A stretch of 64,000 bases of DNA. Source: VAZQ01 sp963817135. GTDB taxonomy: Bacteria > Pseudomonadota > Alphaproteobacteria > Rhizobiales > Xanthobacteraceae. Shown one piece after another: positions 1-8,658 of this stretch (its first letter is position 1; each line of letters starts with the position of its first letter). Both the position numbers and the translations under genes were made by a program. The stretch lies in assembly GCA_963817135.1 (NCBI GenBank), contig CAWFNG010000019.1, positions 345,786 to 409,785 of the forward strand, in the 5' to 3' direction. The notes under the pieces were generated by a model. It did not search any database. It saw only the letters and a program-made list of their open reading frames with translations, and was not told the DNA's origin.

Positions 1-17
1 TTCTCAAGCCTTGCCTT

Positions 18-42
18 GCGAACTTCGGAATCGGGACACTAG
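18..42. repeat. Right arm of palindromic element A (partial)
   Basis: The arm ends in CACTAG and matches the second half of hairpin A seen at 13246-13318 and 17213-17288. It lies just beyond the stop of ctaE; the other half is outside the window. Confidence 0.75.
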
Positions 43-46
43 ATTG

Positions 47-910
47 TCAATGACCCGCTGCGTGCGCTGCGCTTTCTCCGCCGGAACCCCATACATAGAT
101 GCAGGCGAACAGGAACAGCCACACGACGTCGACGAAGTGCCAATACCAAGCGGCAAATTCGAAACCGAGGTGCTGGGTCGGGGTGAAGTGACCGAGATAG
201 ACGCGGATCAGGCACACGATCAGGAATGTCGAGCCGATGATAACGTGCGCGCCATGAAAGCCGGTCGCCATGAAAAAGGTGGCACCGTAGATGTTGCCGC
301 TGAAATTGAACCCGGCATGGGTGTACTCGTAGGCCTGCACGCAGGTAAAGGCGAGGCCGAGCGCAATGGTAAGGATCAACCCCCACTTGAGACCCTCGCG
401 ATCGTTTTCGAGCAGCGCGTGATGCGCCCAGGTGACTGTGGTGCCGGAGGTCAGCAGGATCAGCGTGTTCAATAGCGGCAAATGCCACGGATCGAATGTC
501 TGGATCCCCTTCGGCGGCCACACTCCACCAAACAGTTGCTCGCGCGTGATCTGGTGTATGTCCGCCGGAAACAGGGCGCTGTTGAAATAAGCCCAGAACC
601 AGGCAACAAAGAACATCACTTCCGAGGCGATGAACAGGATCATCCCGTAGCGGTGGGAGATCTGTACGACCCTGGTGTGGAACCCTCCGTAGGTCGCCTC
701 ACGCGCCACGTCGCGCCACCAGCCGAGCATCGTATAGAGCGTGCCGAGCACGCCCATGCCAAACAGGTAGGGCGCGCCGGCGAACATATGATGCATCCAG
801 GTGATGGCGCCAACCGCGGTCACGAACAGCGATACCGAGCCCACTGCCGGCCACGGGCTTGGATCGACCAAGTGATAATCGTGGTGCGGCTTCGCGTGCG
901 CATCGGCCAT
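47..910 (-). CDS. ctaE: Cytochrome c oxidase subunit III (CtaE)
   Basis: Subunit III of the aa3-type haem-copper oxidase, an integral inner-membrane subunit that stabilises the catalytic core. The 287-residue protein has the usual length and seven predicted membrane segments. It shows the family segment IASEVMFFVAWFWAYF near residue 95 and the C-terminal WYWHFVDVVWLFLF. The start is an ATG preceded by GGAG on the minus strand. It is the last gene of ctaC-ctaD-ctaB-(small orf)-ctaG-ctaE, 42 bases after ctaG, so probably co-transcribed. Nothing looks broken. Identification is from clear family resemblance. Confidence 0.97.
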   Translation of the reverse strand: MADAHAKPHHDYHLVDPSPWPAVGSVSLFVTAVGAITWMHHMFAGAPYLFGMGVLGTLYTMLGWWRDVAREATYGGFHTRVVQISHRYGMILFIASEVMFFVAWFWAYFNSALFPADIHQITREQLFGGVWPPKGIQTFDPWHLPLLNTLILLTSGTTVTWAHHALLENDREGLKWGLILTIALGLAFTCVQAYEYTHAGFNFSGNIYGATFFMATGFHGAHVIIGSTFLIVCLIRVYLGHFTPTQHLGFEFAAWYWHFVDVVWLFLFACIYVWGSGGESAAHAAGH

Positions 911-952
911 TTAGGATGTCTCCATCGCGTTGTTGAGTTTGCCGCGGCGCAT

Positions 953-1534
953 TCAGCTTCGACCGGCAGCACCCTGCGTGAGCGGCCGCTCAGGCTGCCG
1001 CACCGGATAGATCGTGTAGGAGAGCGTGATTGTATCGAGCGAGTCCTGTTCCGGGTCTTTCAGCAGCTCCGGGTCGATAAAAAATACCACCGTCATGTCG
1101 CGTTTCTCGCCCGGCCCCATTCGCTGCTCGGTAAAGCAGAAGCAGTTGATCTTCGAAAAATAGCTGCCGACAGTTGGCGGTGACACATTATAGGAGGCAA
1201 TCCCGAACGTCTCGCGCGCGGATTGGTTGATGACCCGGTAGTTGACGGTGACGACCTCGCCGATTTTCAGTTCAACGAAACTCTGTTCGGGTTGGAATAG
1301 CCAAGGAAGTCCGCCGGCGACATTGGCGTCGAAGCGCACTTTCATGGTGCGTTGGGAAATGTGAGCGGGCGCCACCACAGCCACCTGGGTAGTCCCCGCA
1401 AAACCGGTGGTACGGCAGAACCAGTTGTAGAGCGGCACCGCGGCATAGGCGGCTCCCACCATTGCCGCCACGAAGAGCGCGCATGCTCCGGCAACCAGTA
1501 AATTTTGACGCGATCTGCCTGGGGATGCGATCAT
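953..1534 (-). CDS. ctaG: Cytochrome c oxidase assembly protein CtaG (Cox11 family)
   Basis: Cox11-type copper chaperone that delivers copper to the CuB centre of subunit I; it is anchored in the inner membrane with its domain in the periplasm. The 193-residue protein has one N-terminal membrane segment (about residues 13-33) and the copper-binding CFCF motif in the stretch INCFCFTEQ near residue 130. The length is normal for the family. It starts 13 bases after the preceding small gene and sits directly upstream of ctaE, the standard rhizobial order. Confidence 0.96.
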   Translation of the reverse strand: MIASPGRSRQNLLVAGACALFVAAMVGAAYAAVPLYNWFCRTTGFAGTTQVAVVAPAHISQRTMKVRFDANVAGGLPWLFQPEQSFVELKIGEVVTVNYRVINQSARETFGIASYNVSPPTVGSYFSKINCFCFTEQRMGPGEKRDMTVVFFIDPELLKDPEQDSLDTITLSYTIYPVRQPERPLTQGAAGRS

Positions 1535-1547
1535 AAGCTCTGCCGAT

Positions 1548-1706
1548 TCACAGCGGACGATTTAAAACGGCCGGGCCTTTCACCAGAGTTACCACATAAA
1601 AGAGTATGACCAGGGCTGCCAGCGCCAGCGCAATGGCGATGGAGCGCGCGCGTTGGCTGCGGCGCTGCCGCTCCGTGAGAACGATTTTGTCAGGCCGCTC
1701 GTCCAT
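1548..1706 (-). CDS. Small single-pass membrane protein of the cox operon (CoxF-like)
   Basis: A 52-residue protein with a charged N-terminus (KIVLTERQRRSQRARS) followed by one hydrophobic segment of about 20 residues. Small proteins of this shape, sometimes called CoxF, sit between ctaB and ctaG in many Rhizobiales; their role in oxidase assembly is not defined. I chose the ATG at 1706, 17 bases after the ctaB stop, because GAGGA lies upstream and known members begin about there. A longer in-frame start at 1754 would overlap ctaB. Confidence 0.75.
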   Translation of the reverse strand: MDERPDKIVLTERQRRSQRARSIAIALALAALVILFYVVTLVKGPAVLNRPL

Positions 1707-1722
1707 GGCTGCGTCATTATCC

Positions 1723-2682
1723 TCATCCGGCAGCCCCAGGGAAAGCATTATCAATCAGCAATACGGCGAACAGAATGAACAGATAAAGGATCGAGAATGA
1801 AAACAATCGCAGTGCCGCGCGCTGCCCGTGGGGTCCCTCCCCTGCGCATAGCAATCGCAGTGCGAGCGCGACCATCAGAGCGCCTGAAACGGCCGCCGTC
1901 GCACCATAAAGGGCATTGCTGTACCCAAACAGCCAAGGGGCCGTGCCGGTTAGTGCGAGGACGACGGAATAAATCAGAATCTGTCGGCGCGTTTCATCTT
2001 TCCCGGCGATCACCGGCAACATTGGAATCCCGGCGCGAGCATAGTCCTCGGTGCGAGTGAGAGAAAGCGCCCAGAAATGCGGCGGCGTCCACATGAACAC
2101 TATCAGAAAAAGCAGGAATGGCTCGAAGGAAACACCGCCGGTGGCCGCCGCCCAGCCGATCATCGGCGGGAAGGCCCCCGCTGCGCCGCCGATGACGATG
2201 TTCTGCGGCGTCGAGCGCTTGAGCCATACGGTATAGACGACAATGTAAAAAAAGATTGTGAACGCTAGCATTGCAGCCGCAAGCCAGCTCACCAACAGGC
2301 CGAGGACGCATACCGAAAACGCGGCAAGCGTAATGCCGAAGGCAAGCGCTTCGCCCGGGGCGATGCGGCCTTGTGGGATGGGACGGCCGCAGGTGCGCGA
2401 CATGACCGCATCGATATCCGCGTCGTACCACATGTTGAGCGCGCCGGCTGCCCCGGCGCCGACAGAAATGCACAGCAACGCCGTGAATCCGATGACGGGA
2501 TGGACGTGTACCGGCGCAATCATCATTCCCACCAGCGCGGTGAACACGACCAGCGACATCACCCGCGGTTTCATCAAGGCGACATAATCGCCGACCTCGG
2601 CGATGCTCGGCTCGTGGCCCTTAAACGCGACAGCGGCTTGCATCGCAGGCGCGAATTCGGATCCTTCGCTTAGGGGTGACAT
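1723..2682 (-). CDS. ctaB: Protohaem IX farnesyltransferase (haem O synthase)
   Basis: UbiA-family prenyltransferase that adds a farnesyl group to haem b to make haem O, the precursor of haem A for the oxidase. It is a polytopic inner-membrane enzyme. The 319 residues include the prenyl-diphosphate-binding motif NMWYDADIDAVMSRT and the second Asp-rich loop region. An open frame extends to 2958, but that extension lies inside ctaD and is low-complexity; the start at 2682 (MSPLSEGSEF) gives the family length. It lies 37 bases after ctaD. Confidence 0.95.
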   Translation of the reverse strand: MSPLSEGSEFAPAMQAAVAFKGHEPSIAEVGDYVALMKPRVMSLVVFTALVGMMIAPVHVHPVIGFTALLCISVGAGAAGALNMWYDADIDAVMSRTCGRPIPQGRIAPGEALAFGITLAAFSVCVLGLLVSWLAAAMLAFTIFFYIVVYTVWLKRSTPQNIVIGGAAGAFPPMIGWAAATGGVSFEPFLLFLIVFMWTPPHFWALSLTRTEDYARAGIPMLPVIAGKDETRRQILIYSVVLALTGTAPWLFGYSNALYGATAAVSGALMVALALRLLCAGEGPHGQRAALRLFSFSILYLFILFAVLLIDNAFPGAAG

Positions 2683-2719
2683 GATGCTTACGCTTTCGAA
2701 GCGTCCCGCGATTTTAGAG

Positions 2720-4336
2720 TTATGCGGCCTTATCCGTGATGAGCGGCAACTCGTTATATTGATGGAAGGGCGGTGGCGACGGCAGCAACCATTCCAGCGT
2801 CGTTGCGCCCGCGCCCCACGGATTATCGGCCGCCCGCTCCTTGCGGATGAAGGCCTGCACAACGCCGAAGAAAAATACCAGGGCACCGATTCCGGAAATG
2901 TAGGAGCCGATCGACGATACGAAGTTCCAGCCGGCAAACGCGTCGGGATAATCGGCAATGCGCCGCGGCATGCCCGCGAGCCCGAGGAAGTGCTGCGGGA
3001 AGAATACGATGTTCACACCGATGAAGGTGAGCCAGAAGTGCAGCTTGCCGATCGATTCCGAGTACATGTAGCCGGTCATCTTGGGGAACCAGTAATACCA
3101 GCCGGCAAAGATGGTGAACACCGCACCCAGCGACAGCACGTAATGGAAGTGGGCCACCACGTAATAGGTGTCCTGCAGCGATCGATCGACGCCCGCATTC
3201 GCCAGCACCACGCCGGTCACGCCGCCTACGGTGAACAGGAAGATGAAGCCAATCGCCCACAGCATCGGCGTCTTGAACTCGAGGGAGCCGCCCCACATGG
3301 TCGCGATCCAGGAAAATATCTTCACTCCAGTGGGCACCGCGATCACCATCGTCGCGACAACGAAGTAAGCCTGCGCGGCGGTCGACATTCCGACGGTGTA
3401 CATGTGGTGCGCCCACACTACGAAACCGATCCCGCCGATTGCCACCATCGCATAGGCCATGCCGAGATAGCCGAACACCGGCTTTTTGGAGAAGGTCGCA
3501 ACAATCTGGCTGACCATTCCGAAGCCCGGCACGATCAGAATGTACACTTCAGGATGACCGAAGAACCAGAACAGGTGCTGGAACAGCACGGGATCGCCAC
3601 CGCCTTCGGCAGTGAAGAAAGTCGTGCCGAAATTGCGATCGGTGAGCAGCATGGTGATGGCGCCGGCGAGCACCGGCAATGCCAGCAATAGCAAAAACAC
3701 GGTGACCAGCTGCGACCACACGAAGAGCGGCATTTTGTGCAGGGTCATGCCGGGCGCCCGCATATTGAATATCGTCGTAATGAAATTGATGGCGCCCAGG
3801 ATCGACGAGGCGCCGGCAAGGTGCAGCGCCAGGATGGCAAAATCGACCGCAGGACCGGGATGCCCGGTTGTTGAAAGCGGCGCATAGAGAGTCCATCCCG
3901 CGCCGACCCCGGGCGCACCGCGTTCGCCCTCCACGAACAGGGAAATTACCAGGAGCGAGAACGAGGCCGGCAGCAGCCAAAACGAGATGTTGTTCATGCG
4001 CGGAAACGCCATGTCGGGCGCCCCGATCATCAACGGCACCATCCAGTTGCCGAAGCCGCCGATCATCGCCGGCATGACCATGAAGAAGATCATGATCAGC
4101 CCGTGCGCGGTGGTGAACACGTTAAAGGTGTGCGGCTCGTGAAAGAACTGCAGGCCGGGCTGCATCAATTCCAGCCGCATGCCGATCGAGAGCACTCCGC
4201 CCACCAGTCCGCCGACCAGCGCAAACACCAGGTACATGGTCCCGATGTCCTTGTGGTTGGTCGAATAGAGATAACGCCGCCAGCCATGCGGGTGGCCGTG
4301 CGCTTCTTCGCCGTGGGTTCTTGCCGTGGTCGCCAT
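2720..4336 (-). CDS. ctaD: Cytochrome c oxidase subunit I (CtaD)
   Basis: Catalytic subunit of aa3 cytochrome c oxidase, carrying haem a, haem a3 and CuB and pumping protons. The 538-residue protein has twelve membrane segments. Visible motifs are GHPEVYILI with the cross-linked His-Tyr, WAHHMYTVG with the two CuB histidines, the K-channel segment, and VAHFHYVLSLGAV with the haem ligands. The ATG at 4336 has AAGGA upstream. It follows ctaC by 42 bases. Complete and typical. Confidence 0.98.
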   Translation of the reverse strand: MATTARTHGEEAHGHPHGWRRYLYSTNHKDIGTMYLVFALVGGLVGGVLSIGMRLELMQPGLQFFHEPHTFNVFTTAHGLIMIFFMVMPAMIGGFGNWMVPLMIGAPDMAFPRMNNISFWLLPASFSLLVISLFVEGERGAPGVGAGWTLYAPLSTTGHPGPAVDFAILALHLAGASSILGAINFITTIFNMRAPGMTLHKMPLFVWSQLVTVFLLLLALPVLAGAITMLLTDRNFGTTFFTAEGGGDPVLFQHLFWFFGHPEVYILIVPGFGMVSQIVATFSKKPVFGYLGMAYAMVAIGGIGFVVWAHHMYTVGMSTAAQAYFVVATMVIAVPTGVKIFSWIATMWGGSLEFKTPMLWAIGFIFLFTVGGVTGVVLANAGVDRSLQDTYYVVAHFHYVLSLGAVFTIFAGWYYWFPKMTGYMYSESIGKLHFWLTFIGVNIVFFPQHFLGLAGMPRRIADYPDAFAGWNFVSSIGSYISGIGALVFFFGVVQAFIRKERAADNPWGAGATTLEWLLPSPPPFHQYNELPLITDKAA

Positions 4337-4378
4337 GAATGTTGTCCTTCGAATTCCGAGTTCCGTCCGATTATCGCG

Positions 4379-5233
4379 CTATTGATGGCAGCAAGGCTGT
4401 TGCCCCGCGGCGACGGTGATCGGCACCGTTTGGTTGCGCGCATATTTCTTCTTTGCCTCGTCGACCCAGGTCGCGAACGCCTGCTCGCTCACGACTCGCA
4501 CGGCGATCGGCATGAAGGCGTGATCCTTGCCGCATAATTCCGAGCACTGGCCGTAATAGACGCCTTCGCGCGTGGCCTTGAACCAGGTCTCATTGAGCCG
4601 GCCGGGAATGGCGTCGATCTTGATGCCGAATGAGGGCACCGCGAAGGAGTGAATTACGTCGGCTCCGATCACGAGTACATGCACGGTCTTGTCCACCGGC
4701 ACGACCATCTCGTTGTCGACCGCCAGCAGCCGCGGCTGGTCCTGCTTGAGTTCGCCGGCTTTCAGCATCAGCGAGTTGAATTCGAAATTGCCGTTATCCG
4801 GGTAGCCGTAACTCCAATACCACTGCTTGCCCGTTGCCTTGATCGTGAGATCGGCAGGCGGCGGGATGAGCTCAAAGAACAGAAGCTTGAATGATGGCAC
4901 CGCGATTACCAGCAGGATCACGATGGGGATGATGGTCCATGCCACTTCCAGCCATGTATTGTGCGTGGTGCGGGACGGAACTGGATTGCTGCGCGCATTG
5001 AAGCGTATGATTACGATGATCAGGAGAATGAGCACGAAACAGGTGATGGCGGTAATGATATAGAGCAGGAAATCGTGAAAGGTGATGATGCTGTCCATCA
5101 CCGGTGAAGCTGATTGCTGCATCCCGATCTGCCATGGCGACGGCTGTCCGAGTGCGGCCAGAGCCGCACCTGCCCCGGCGAGCACTGCGGAAACCACAAT
5201 GGCCGAGGTGGCCAAGCGCCTCAAATCGCGCAT
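4379..5233 (-). CDS. ctaC: Cytochrome c oxidase subunit II (CtaC)
   Basis: Subunit II receives electrons from cytochrome c through its CuA centre. The 284-residue precursor has an N-terminal signal segment (residues 8-28), two membrane helices (about 45-70 and 90-112) and a periplasmic cupredoxin domain. The CuA ligand loop GQCSELCGKDHAFMP is intact, as is the IHSFAVPSFG strand. AAGGAG lies upstream of the ATG. It is the first gene of the operon, so the promoter should lie in 5234-5628. Confidence 0.97.
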   Translation of the reverse strand: MRDLRRLATSAIVVSAVLAGAGAALAALGQPSPWQIGMQQSASPVMDSIITFHDFLLYIITAITCFVLILLIIVIIRFNARSNPVPSRTTHNTWLEVAWTIIPIVILLVIAVPSFKLLFFELIPPPADLTIKATGKQWYWSYGYPDNGNFEFNSLMLKAGELKQDQPRLLAVDNEMVVPVDKTVHVLVIGADVIHSFAVPSFGIKIDAIPGRLNETWFKATREGVYYGQCSELCGKDHAFMPIAVRVVSEQAFATWVDEAKKKYARNQTVPITVAAGQQPCCHQ

Positions 5234-5628
5234 CTTTGCTGTTGCTCCTTTCGAAGCGAATTCCCCCGAGGCGCCTACCCCGCAGCAGCCCCGACGGTGA
5301 GGCGGCCTGCCACCAAGTTCTGCAGCGTTGCCCCTCGGGTTCTACGAGTGGGCGGGGCAAAGCGCCATGAGGAATGCCGGGCTCTCAAACCATAATTTCG
5401 GGTCGGTCGCAATGCATCCTGCCAATCAGCACATGCGACCCGAAGACCGGCCAAGCGTGCTTCCGCCCAAGGTCCTCGAACCGCCGTGACTTTGTCCCTT
5501 TCTCGGCCACAATGCGCTGTTTTACTGATCATTGACGCGCAGGTCCGACCATGGTTCCAGCGGTTTGATTCGGCGCAACACAGTCTACAGGCGGGGGGCG
5601 CCAAGGAACAATCGAGGGCACGGGGATA
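5234..5628. other. Divergent intergenic region between ctaC and the IalB-family gene
   Basis: This 395-base stretch must contain the promoters of the oxidase operon and of the plus-strand IalB-family gene. I see no convincing coding potential, RNA gene or clear operator. A TTGACG at about 5533 could be a plus-strand -35 element, but I cannot pair it with a good -10. Confidence 0.5.
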
Positions 5629-6156
5629 ATGCTTGCATTCAGCCCGAGAACGCTTGTTCTCGCAATGAGTTCGCTGGTATTGACGGGGTCCTTGCTGACG
5701 CTCGGATCGGCAGATCACGCGCGTGCGCAAGGCGCCGTCAAATCGGTTCACAATGATTGGCAGGTACGCTGCGACACGCCGCCGGGCGCGCAGGGCGAAC
5801 AATGCGCCTTGATCCAGAGCGTGACCGCGGAAGATCGCGCCAATGTCGGCCTCACCGTCATCGTGCTCAAGACCGCCGATCAGAAGAGCCGCCTCATGCG
5901 AGTTGTTGCCCCGGTGGGCGTGCTGCTTCCCTCCGGGCTTGGTCTCAAGATCGACCAGGTGGACGTGGGTCGCGCCGGCTTTGTGCGTTGCCTGCCGAAT
6001 GGTTGCGTCGCCGAAGTGGTGATGGATGACAATCTCGTGAAGCAGATGCGCACGGGGCAGACTGCCACCTTCATCATCTTTCAGACACCGGAAGAAGGGA
6101 TTGGCTTTCCCATGAGCCTGAAGGGGTTCGGCGAAGGCTACGACAAACTGCCCTAG
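5629..6156 (+). CDS. Invasion-associated locus B (IalB) family protein
   Basis: A 175-residue secreted protein with a signal peptide of about 34 residues ending near ADHARAQG. The mature part matches the IalB family: the opening HNDWQVRCDTPP, a cysteine pair later (RCLPNGC) and a C-terminal FSLKGF-like strand. Members are periplasmic or outer-membrane associated; Bartonella IalB affects erythrocyte invasion, but free-living rhizobia have many and their role is unclear. A member divergent from ctaC is common in the group. Its TAG stop lies inside repeat element 6153-6191. Confidence 0.85.
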   Translation: MLAFSPRTLVLAMSSLVLTGSLLTLGSADHARAQGAVKSVHNDWQVRCDTPPGAQGEQCALIQSVTAEDRANVGLTVIVLKTADQKSRLMRVVAPVGVLLPSGLGLKIDQVDVGRAGFVRCLPNGCVAEVVMDDNLVKQMRTGQTATFIIFQTPEEGIGFPMSLKGFGEGYDKLP

Positions 6157-6191
6157 TGGTCCGATTCCGAAGTTCGCCATCACCGCACTAG
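6153..6191. repeat. Chimeric half-elements: left arm of hairpin A joined to the end of hairpin B
   Basis: Begins CTAGTGGTCCGATTCCGAAG like hairpin A but ends CACCGCACTAG like hairpin B, with nothing between. The ialB-family stop codon is the TAG of the leading CTAG. Confidence 0.75.
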
Positions 6192-6326
6192 GCGGCGTCT
6201 GCCATTTAATCTGATCCGTTGACGGCGAAGGGCATGCCCCTCGCCCGCTGTGCGAATGACGCGCGATGGCCTCGCAAACAGCTGCGAGCGCGATTATGTT
6301 TTCTCCATAGCCGCACTGGAACACTC

Positions 6327-7748
6327 ATGAGCGCAGCAAGCCTTTCATTGTTCGACCGCGCCGGGCTCGATCGCTCGCAGGCGCGACGGAACCTTGCATT
6401 CGGTCTCGAAGGGGCTGATGACGGCGAGATCTATCTCGAATATGCGCAATCCGAAGCGCTGGTTTTCGATAACGGCCGGCTCAAGCAGGCGACGTTCAAT
6501 ACCGACCAGGGTTTTGGGCTGCGCGCCGTCAAGGACGAGGCGGTGGGCTATGCCCATTCATCGGACATATCGAGCGCAGCGCTGGCGCGGGCGGCAGATG
6601 CGGTACGCGCGGTAAAGGGCGGATACGCGGGACGCTACGCCGAGCCGCCGAACCGGTCCAATATTCGTCTCTACGGCGAAGAGAATCCGCTTCTCGAACC
6701 CACATTCGAGACCAAGGCCAAGCTCCTGCAAACCATGGACACCTATGTGCGGGGGAAGGACCCGCGGGTGCGCCAGGTGTCGATTTCGCTTGGCGCGAGC
6801 TGGCAGCTGATCGAAATCCTGCGCGCCGATGGTGAGAGCTATCGCGATGTGCGCCCGCTGGTTCGCATCAATTTCACGGTAGTGGTCGGCGAAGGCGATC
6901 GCCAGGAGGTCGGAAGCCGCGGCTATGGCGGGCGCGAGGGCTTTGCCAATTTCCTTGCGACTGACGACTGGCAGAACGCAGCGGATGATGCCGTGCGCCA
7001 GGCACTGACCAACCTCGCGGCAGTGCCGGCACCGGCCGGCGAGATGGACGTGGTGCTGGCCCATGGCTGGCCGGGCGTCATGCTGCACGAAGCGGTCGGC
7101 CACGGACTTGAAGGCGATTTCAACCGTAAGAAAACATCGGCCTTTGCCGGCCTGATGGGGCAGCGGGTCGCCGCCAAAGGGGTGACCGTGGTCGACGACG
7201 GCACCATCTCCAAGCGGCGCGGCTCACTGTCGATCGACGATGAGGGCACTCCCACCAGCCGGACAGTGCTGATCGAAGACGGGATTCTCGTGGGCTACAT
7301 GCAGGACCGCCAGAACGCGCGGCTCATGAACATGCAGGCAACCGGAAATGGCCGGCGGCAGAGCTATGGTCACGTCCCCATGCCGCGCATGACCAATACT
7401 TACATGCTGGCCGGGGAACGCGAGCCAAGCGAGATCATCGCCTCGGTCAAGAACGGGATTTACGCCGTAAGCTTCGGCGGCGGGCAAGTGGACATCACCT
7501 CCGGCAAATACGTGTTCGAGGTCACCGAGGCCTACCGGATCGAGGATGGCAAGCTCGGGGCGCCGCTCAAGGGCGCCATGCTCATTGGCAATGGGCCGAC
7601 CGACCTGCATCGCGTGAGCATGATCGGCAATGACATGGAACTCGATCCCGGCATTGGGACCTGCGGCAAGAATGGGCAAGGCGTGCCGGTGGGGGTCGGC
7701 CAGCCCACTCTGCGCATGGACCGCATTACGGTCGGCGGAACAGGGTAG
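6327..7748 (+). CDS. tldD: Metalloprotease TldD
   Basis: TldD is the catalytic subunit of the TldD/TldE protease, which degrades unfolded peptides and processes leader peptides such as those of microcin B17. The 473-residue protein has the family length and the zinc motif HEAVGHGLEGD (HExxxH) around residue 255. The cytoplasmic partner TldE is not in this window. A longer frame from 6219 exists, but the ATG at 6327 matches the usual N-terminus (MSAASLSLFDRAGLD). It stands alone downstream of the IalB-family gene. Confidence 0.95.
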   Translation: MSAASLSLFDRAGLDRSQARRNLAFGLEGADDGEIYLEYAQSEALVFDNGRLKQATFNTDQGFGLRAVKDEAVGYAHSSDISSAALARAADAVRAVKGGYAGRYAEPPNRSNIRLYGEENPLLEPTFETKAKLLQTMDTYVRGKDPRVRQVSISLGASWQLIEILRADGESYRDVRPLVRINFTVVVGEGDRQEVGSRGYGGREGFANFLATDDWQNAADDAVRQALTNLAAVPAPAGEMDVVLAHGWPGVMLHEAVGHGLEGDFNRKKTSAFAGLMGQRVAAKGVTVVDDGTISKRRGSLSIDDEGTPTSRTVLIEDGILVGYMQDRQNARLMNMQATGNGRRQSYGHVPMPRMTNTYMLAGEREPSEIIASVKNGIYAVSFGGGQVDITSGKYVFEVTEAYRIEDGKLGAPLKGAMLIGNGPTDLHRVSMIGNDMELDPGIGTCGKNGQGVPVGVGQPTLRMDRITVGGTG

Positions 7749-7961
7749 CCATGCGAGGTAAAACTCCACGCAGATAAAGACATTTCTGCACAAAGCGTGG
7801 ATGCTGATCTGCGTAAGCAAGCGCTTGAGCAGCAGGAACAGCGTTGGTTGGATGAAAACCGCGACGCGCTTATCTCGATCAACTCTTTTATCGCTCGGCA
7901 TGGGCTTCTCGCCAGCAAGCTCCGCTTTCGAGCATATGAATTGAGCACGTCTCAAAAATAA
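7749..7961 (+). pseudogene. CcdA-like antitoxin remnant
   Basis: Directly after the tldD stop, in the same frame, 70 sense codons lead to TAA at 7959. The C-terminal half reads WLDENRDALISINSFIARHG and then LLASKLRF, the CcdA toxin-binding signature (W..EN...I...N.....G). The N-terminal part contains SVDADLRKQALEQQ but is too short for a complete ribbon-helix-helix domain, as if the middle had been deleted. There is no ATG; the only plausible start is GTG at 7797 without a good ribosome site. No ccdB follows. Best read as a dead fragment. Confidence 0.7.
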
Positions 7962-7999
7962 GCAATGCTGCGCCCGCAGGTAGCAACGCATATCCAGAT

Positions 8000-8539
8000 T
8001 TATCTGATCACCCCTGATATGCAGCACGGCTTGTGCAGCGGGCGGGTGATCCTGCTCTTGAGGTAGCAGACCGCCGAGGTGCCGACATAGCCCGGACGCA
8101 CATAGGTCCAGGCGCGGCAGCTTTGCTCGCCTTCGCAGGCCAGCGCGCAATTTGCGCCACTCGGATCGGCCGGCACATCGAAATGACGAAGGTCGCCGCC
8201 AAAACGATCGAAGCCGAATTCGATTGCTCCGGTTCGCGGTTCGATCACGCCGGTACCCCGCACCCCCGATACGCAGCAAGGAGATGCAACACGCGGCGTG
8301 ACCTTGGATTTGAGCCAGCACATCGCGCTGGCGCTTTCCGTCACGGGGTAGGAGAAGGCCCAGGCGCGGCAACGCGCATCCCGCTCGCAACGGGCGGCAC
8401 ATTGGGCGGGATCACCGGATCGCATGGGGAAACTCAAGTAATCGCCGCCGGGCCGATCGAACCCGACCTGGCCGCGCGCCTCCAAGCCGAGCACAAGCAC
8501 TGCAATCAAGACGCCGAGCAGTTGACAGCATCGCCGCAT
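8000..8539 (-). CDS. Secreted protein with two PAN/Apple domains
   Basis: A 179-residue exported protein: signal peptide at residues 1-22 (MRRCCQLLGVLIAVLVLG), then two tandem repeats beginning VGFDRPGGDY and FGFDRFGGDL. Each repeat carries the Cys pattern of PAN/Apple domains with cores such as CRAWAFSYP and CRAWTYVRP. PAN domains bind proteins or carbohydrates; the ligand here is unknown. The start at 8539 was chosen because it gives the signal peptide; an open frame continues to 8656. It is divergent from the Kef-type antiporter gene. Confidence 0.8.
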   Translation of the reverse strand: MRRCCQLLGVLIAVLVLGLEARGQVGFDRPGGDYLSFPMRSGDPAQCAARCERDARCRAWAFSYPVTESASAMCWLKSKVTPRVASPCCVSGVRGTGVIEPRTGAIEFGFDRFGGDLRHFDVPADPSGANCALACEGEQSCRAWTYVRPGYVGTSAVCYLKSRITRPLHKPCCISGVIR

Positions 8540-8658
8540 GCCTGACCTCGCGCTAGCCCGCCGACGCCGTTTCATCCATGTTAGAGGAGCGGTCGGCCAT
8601 AGGCGAGTGCCGCACCAACACGAACAGCGCCCCTGCAAAGCTTCCGGCCGGAGCAATC

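Noticed and set aside
5275..6324. 349-codon minus-strand frame near ctaC
   Set aside because: Covers the IalB-family gene in antisense and the intergenic region; no protein-like features.
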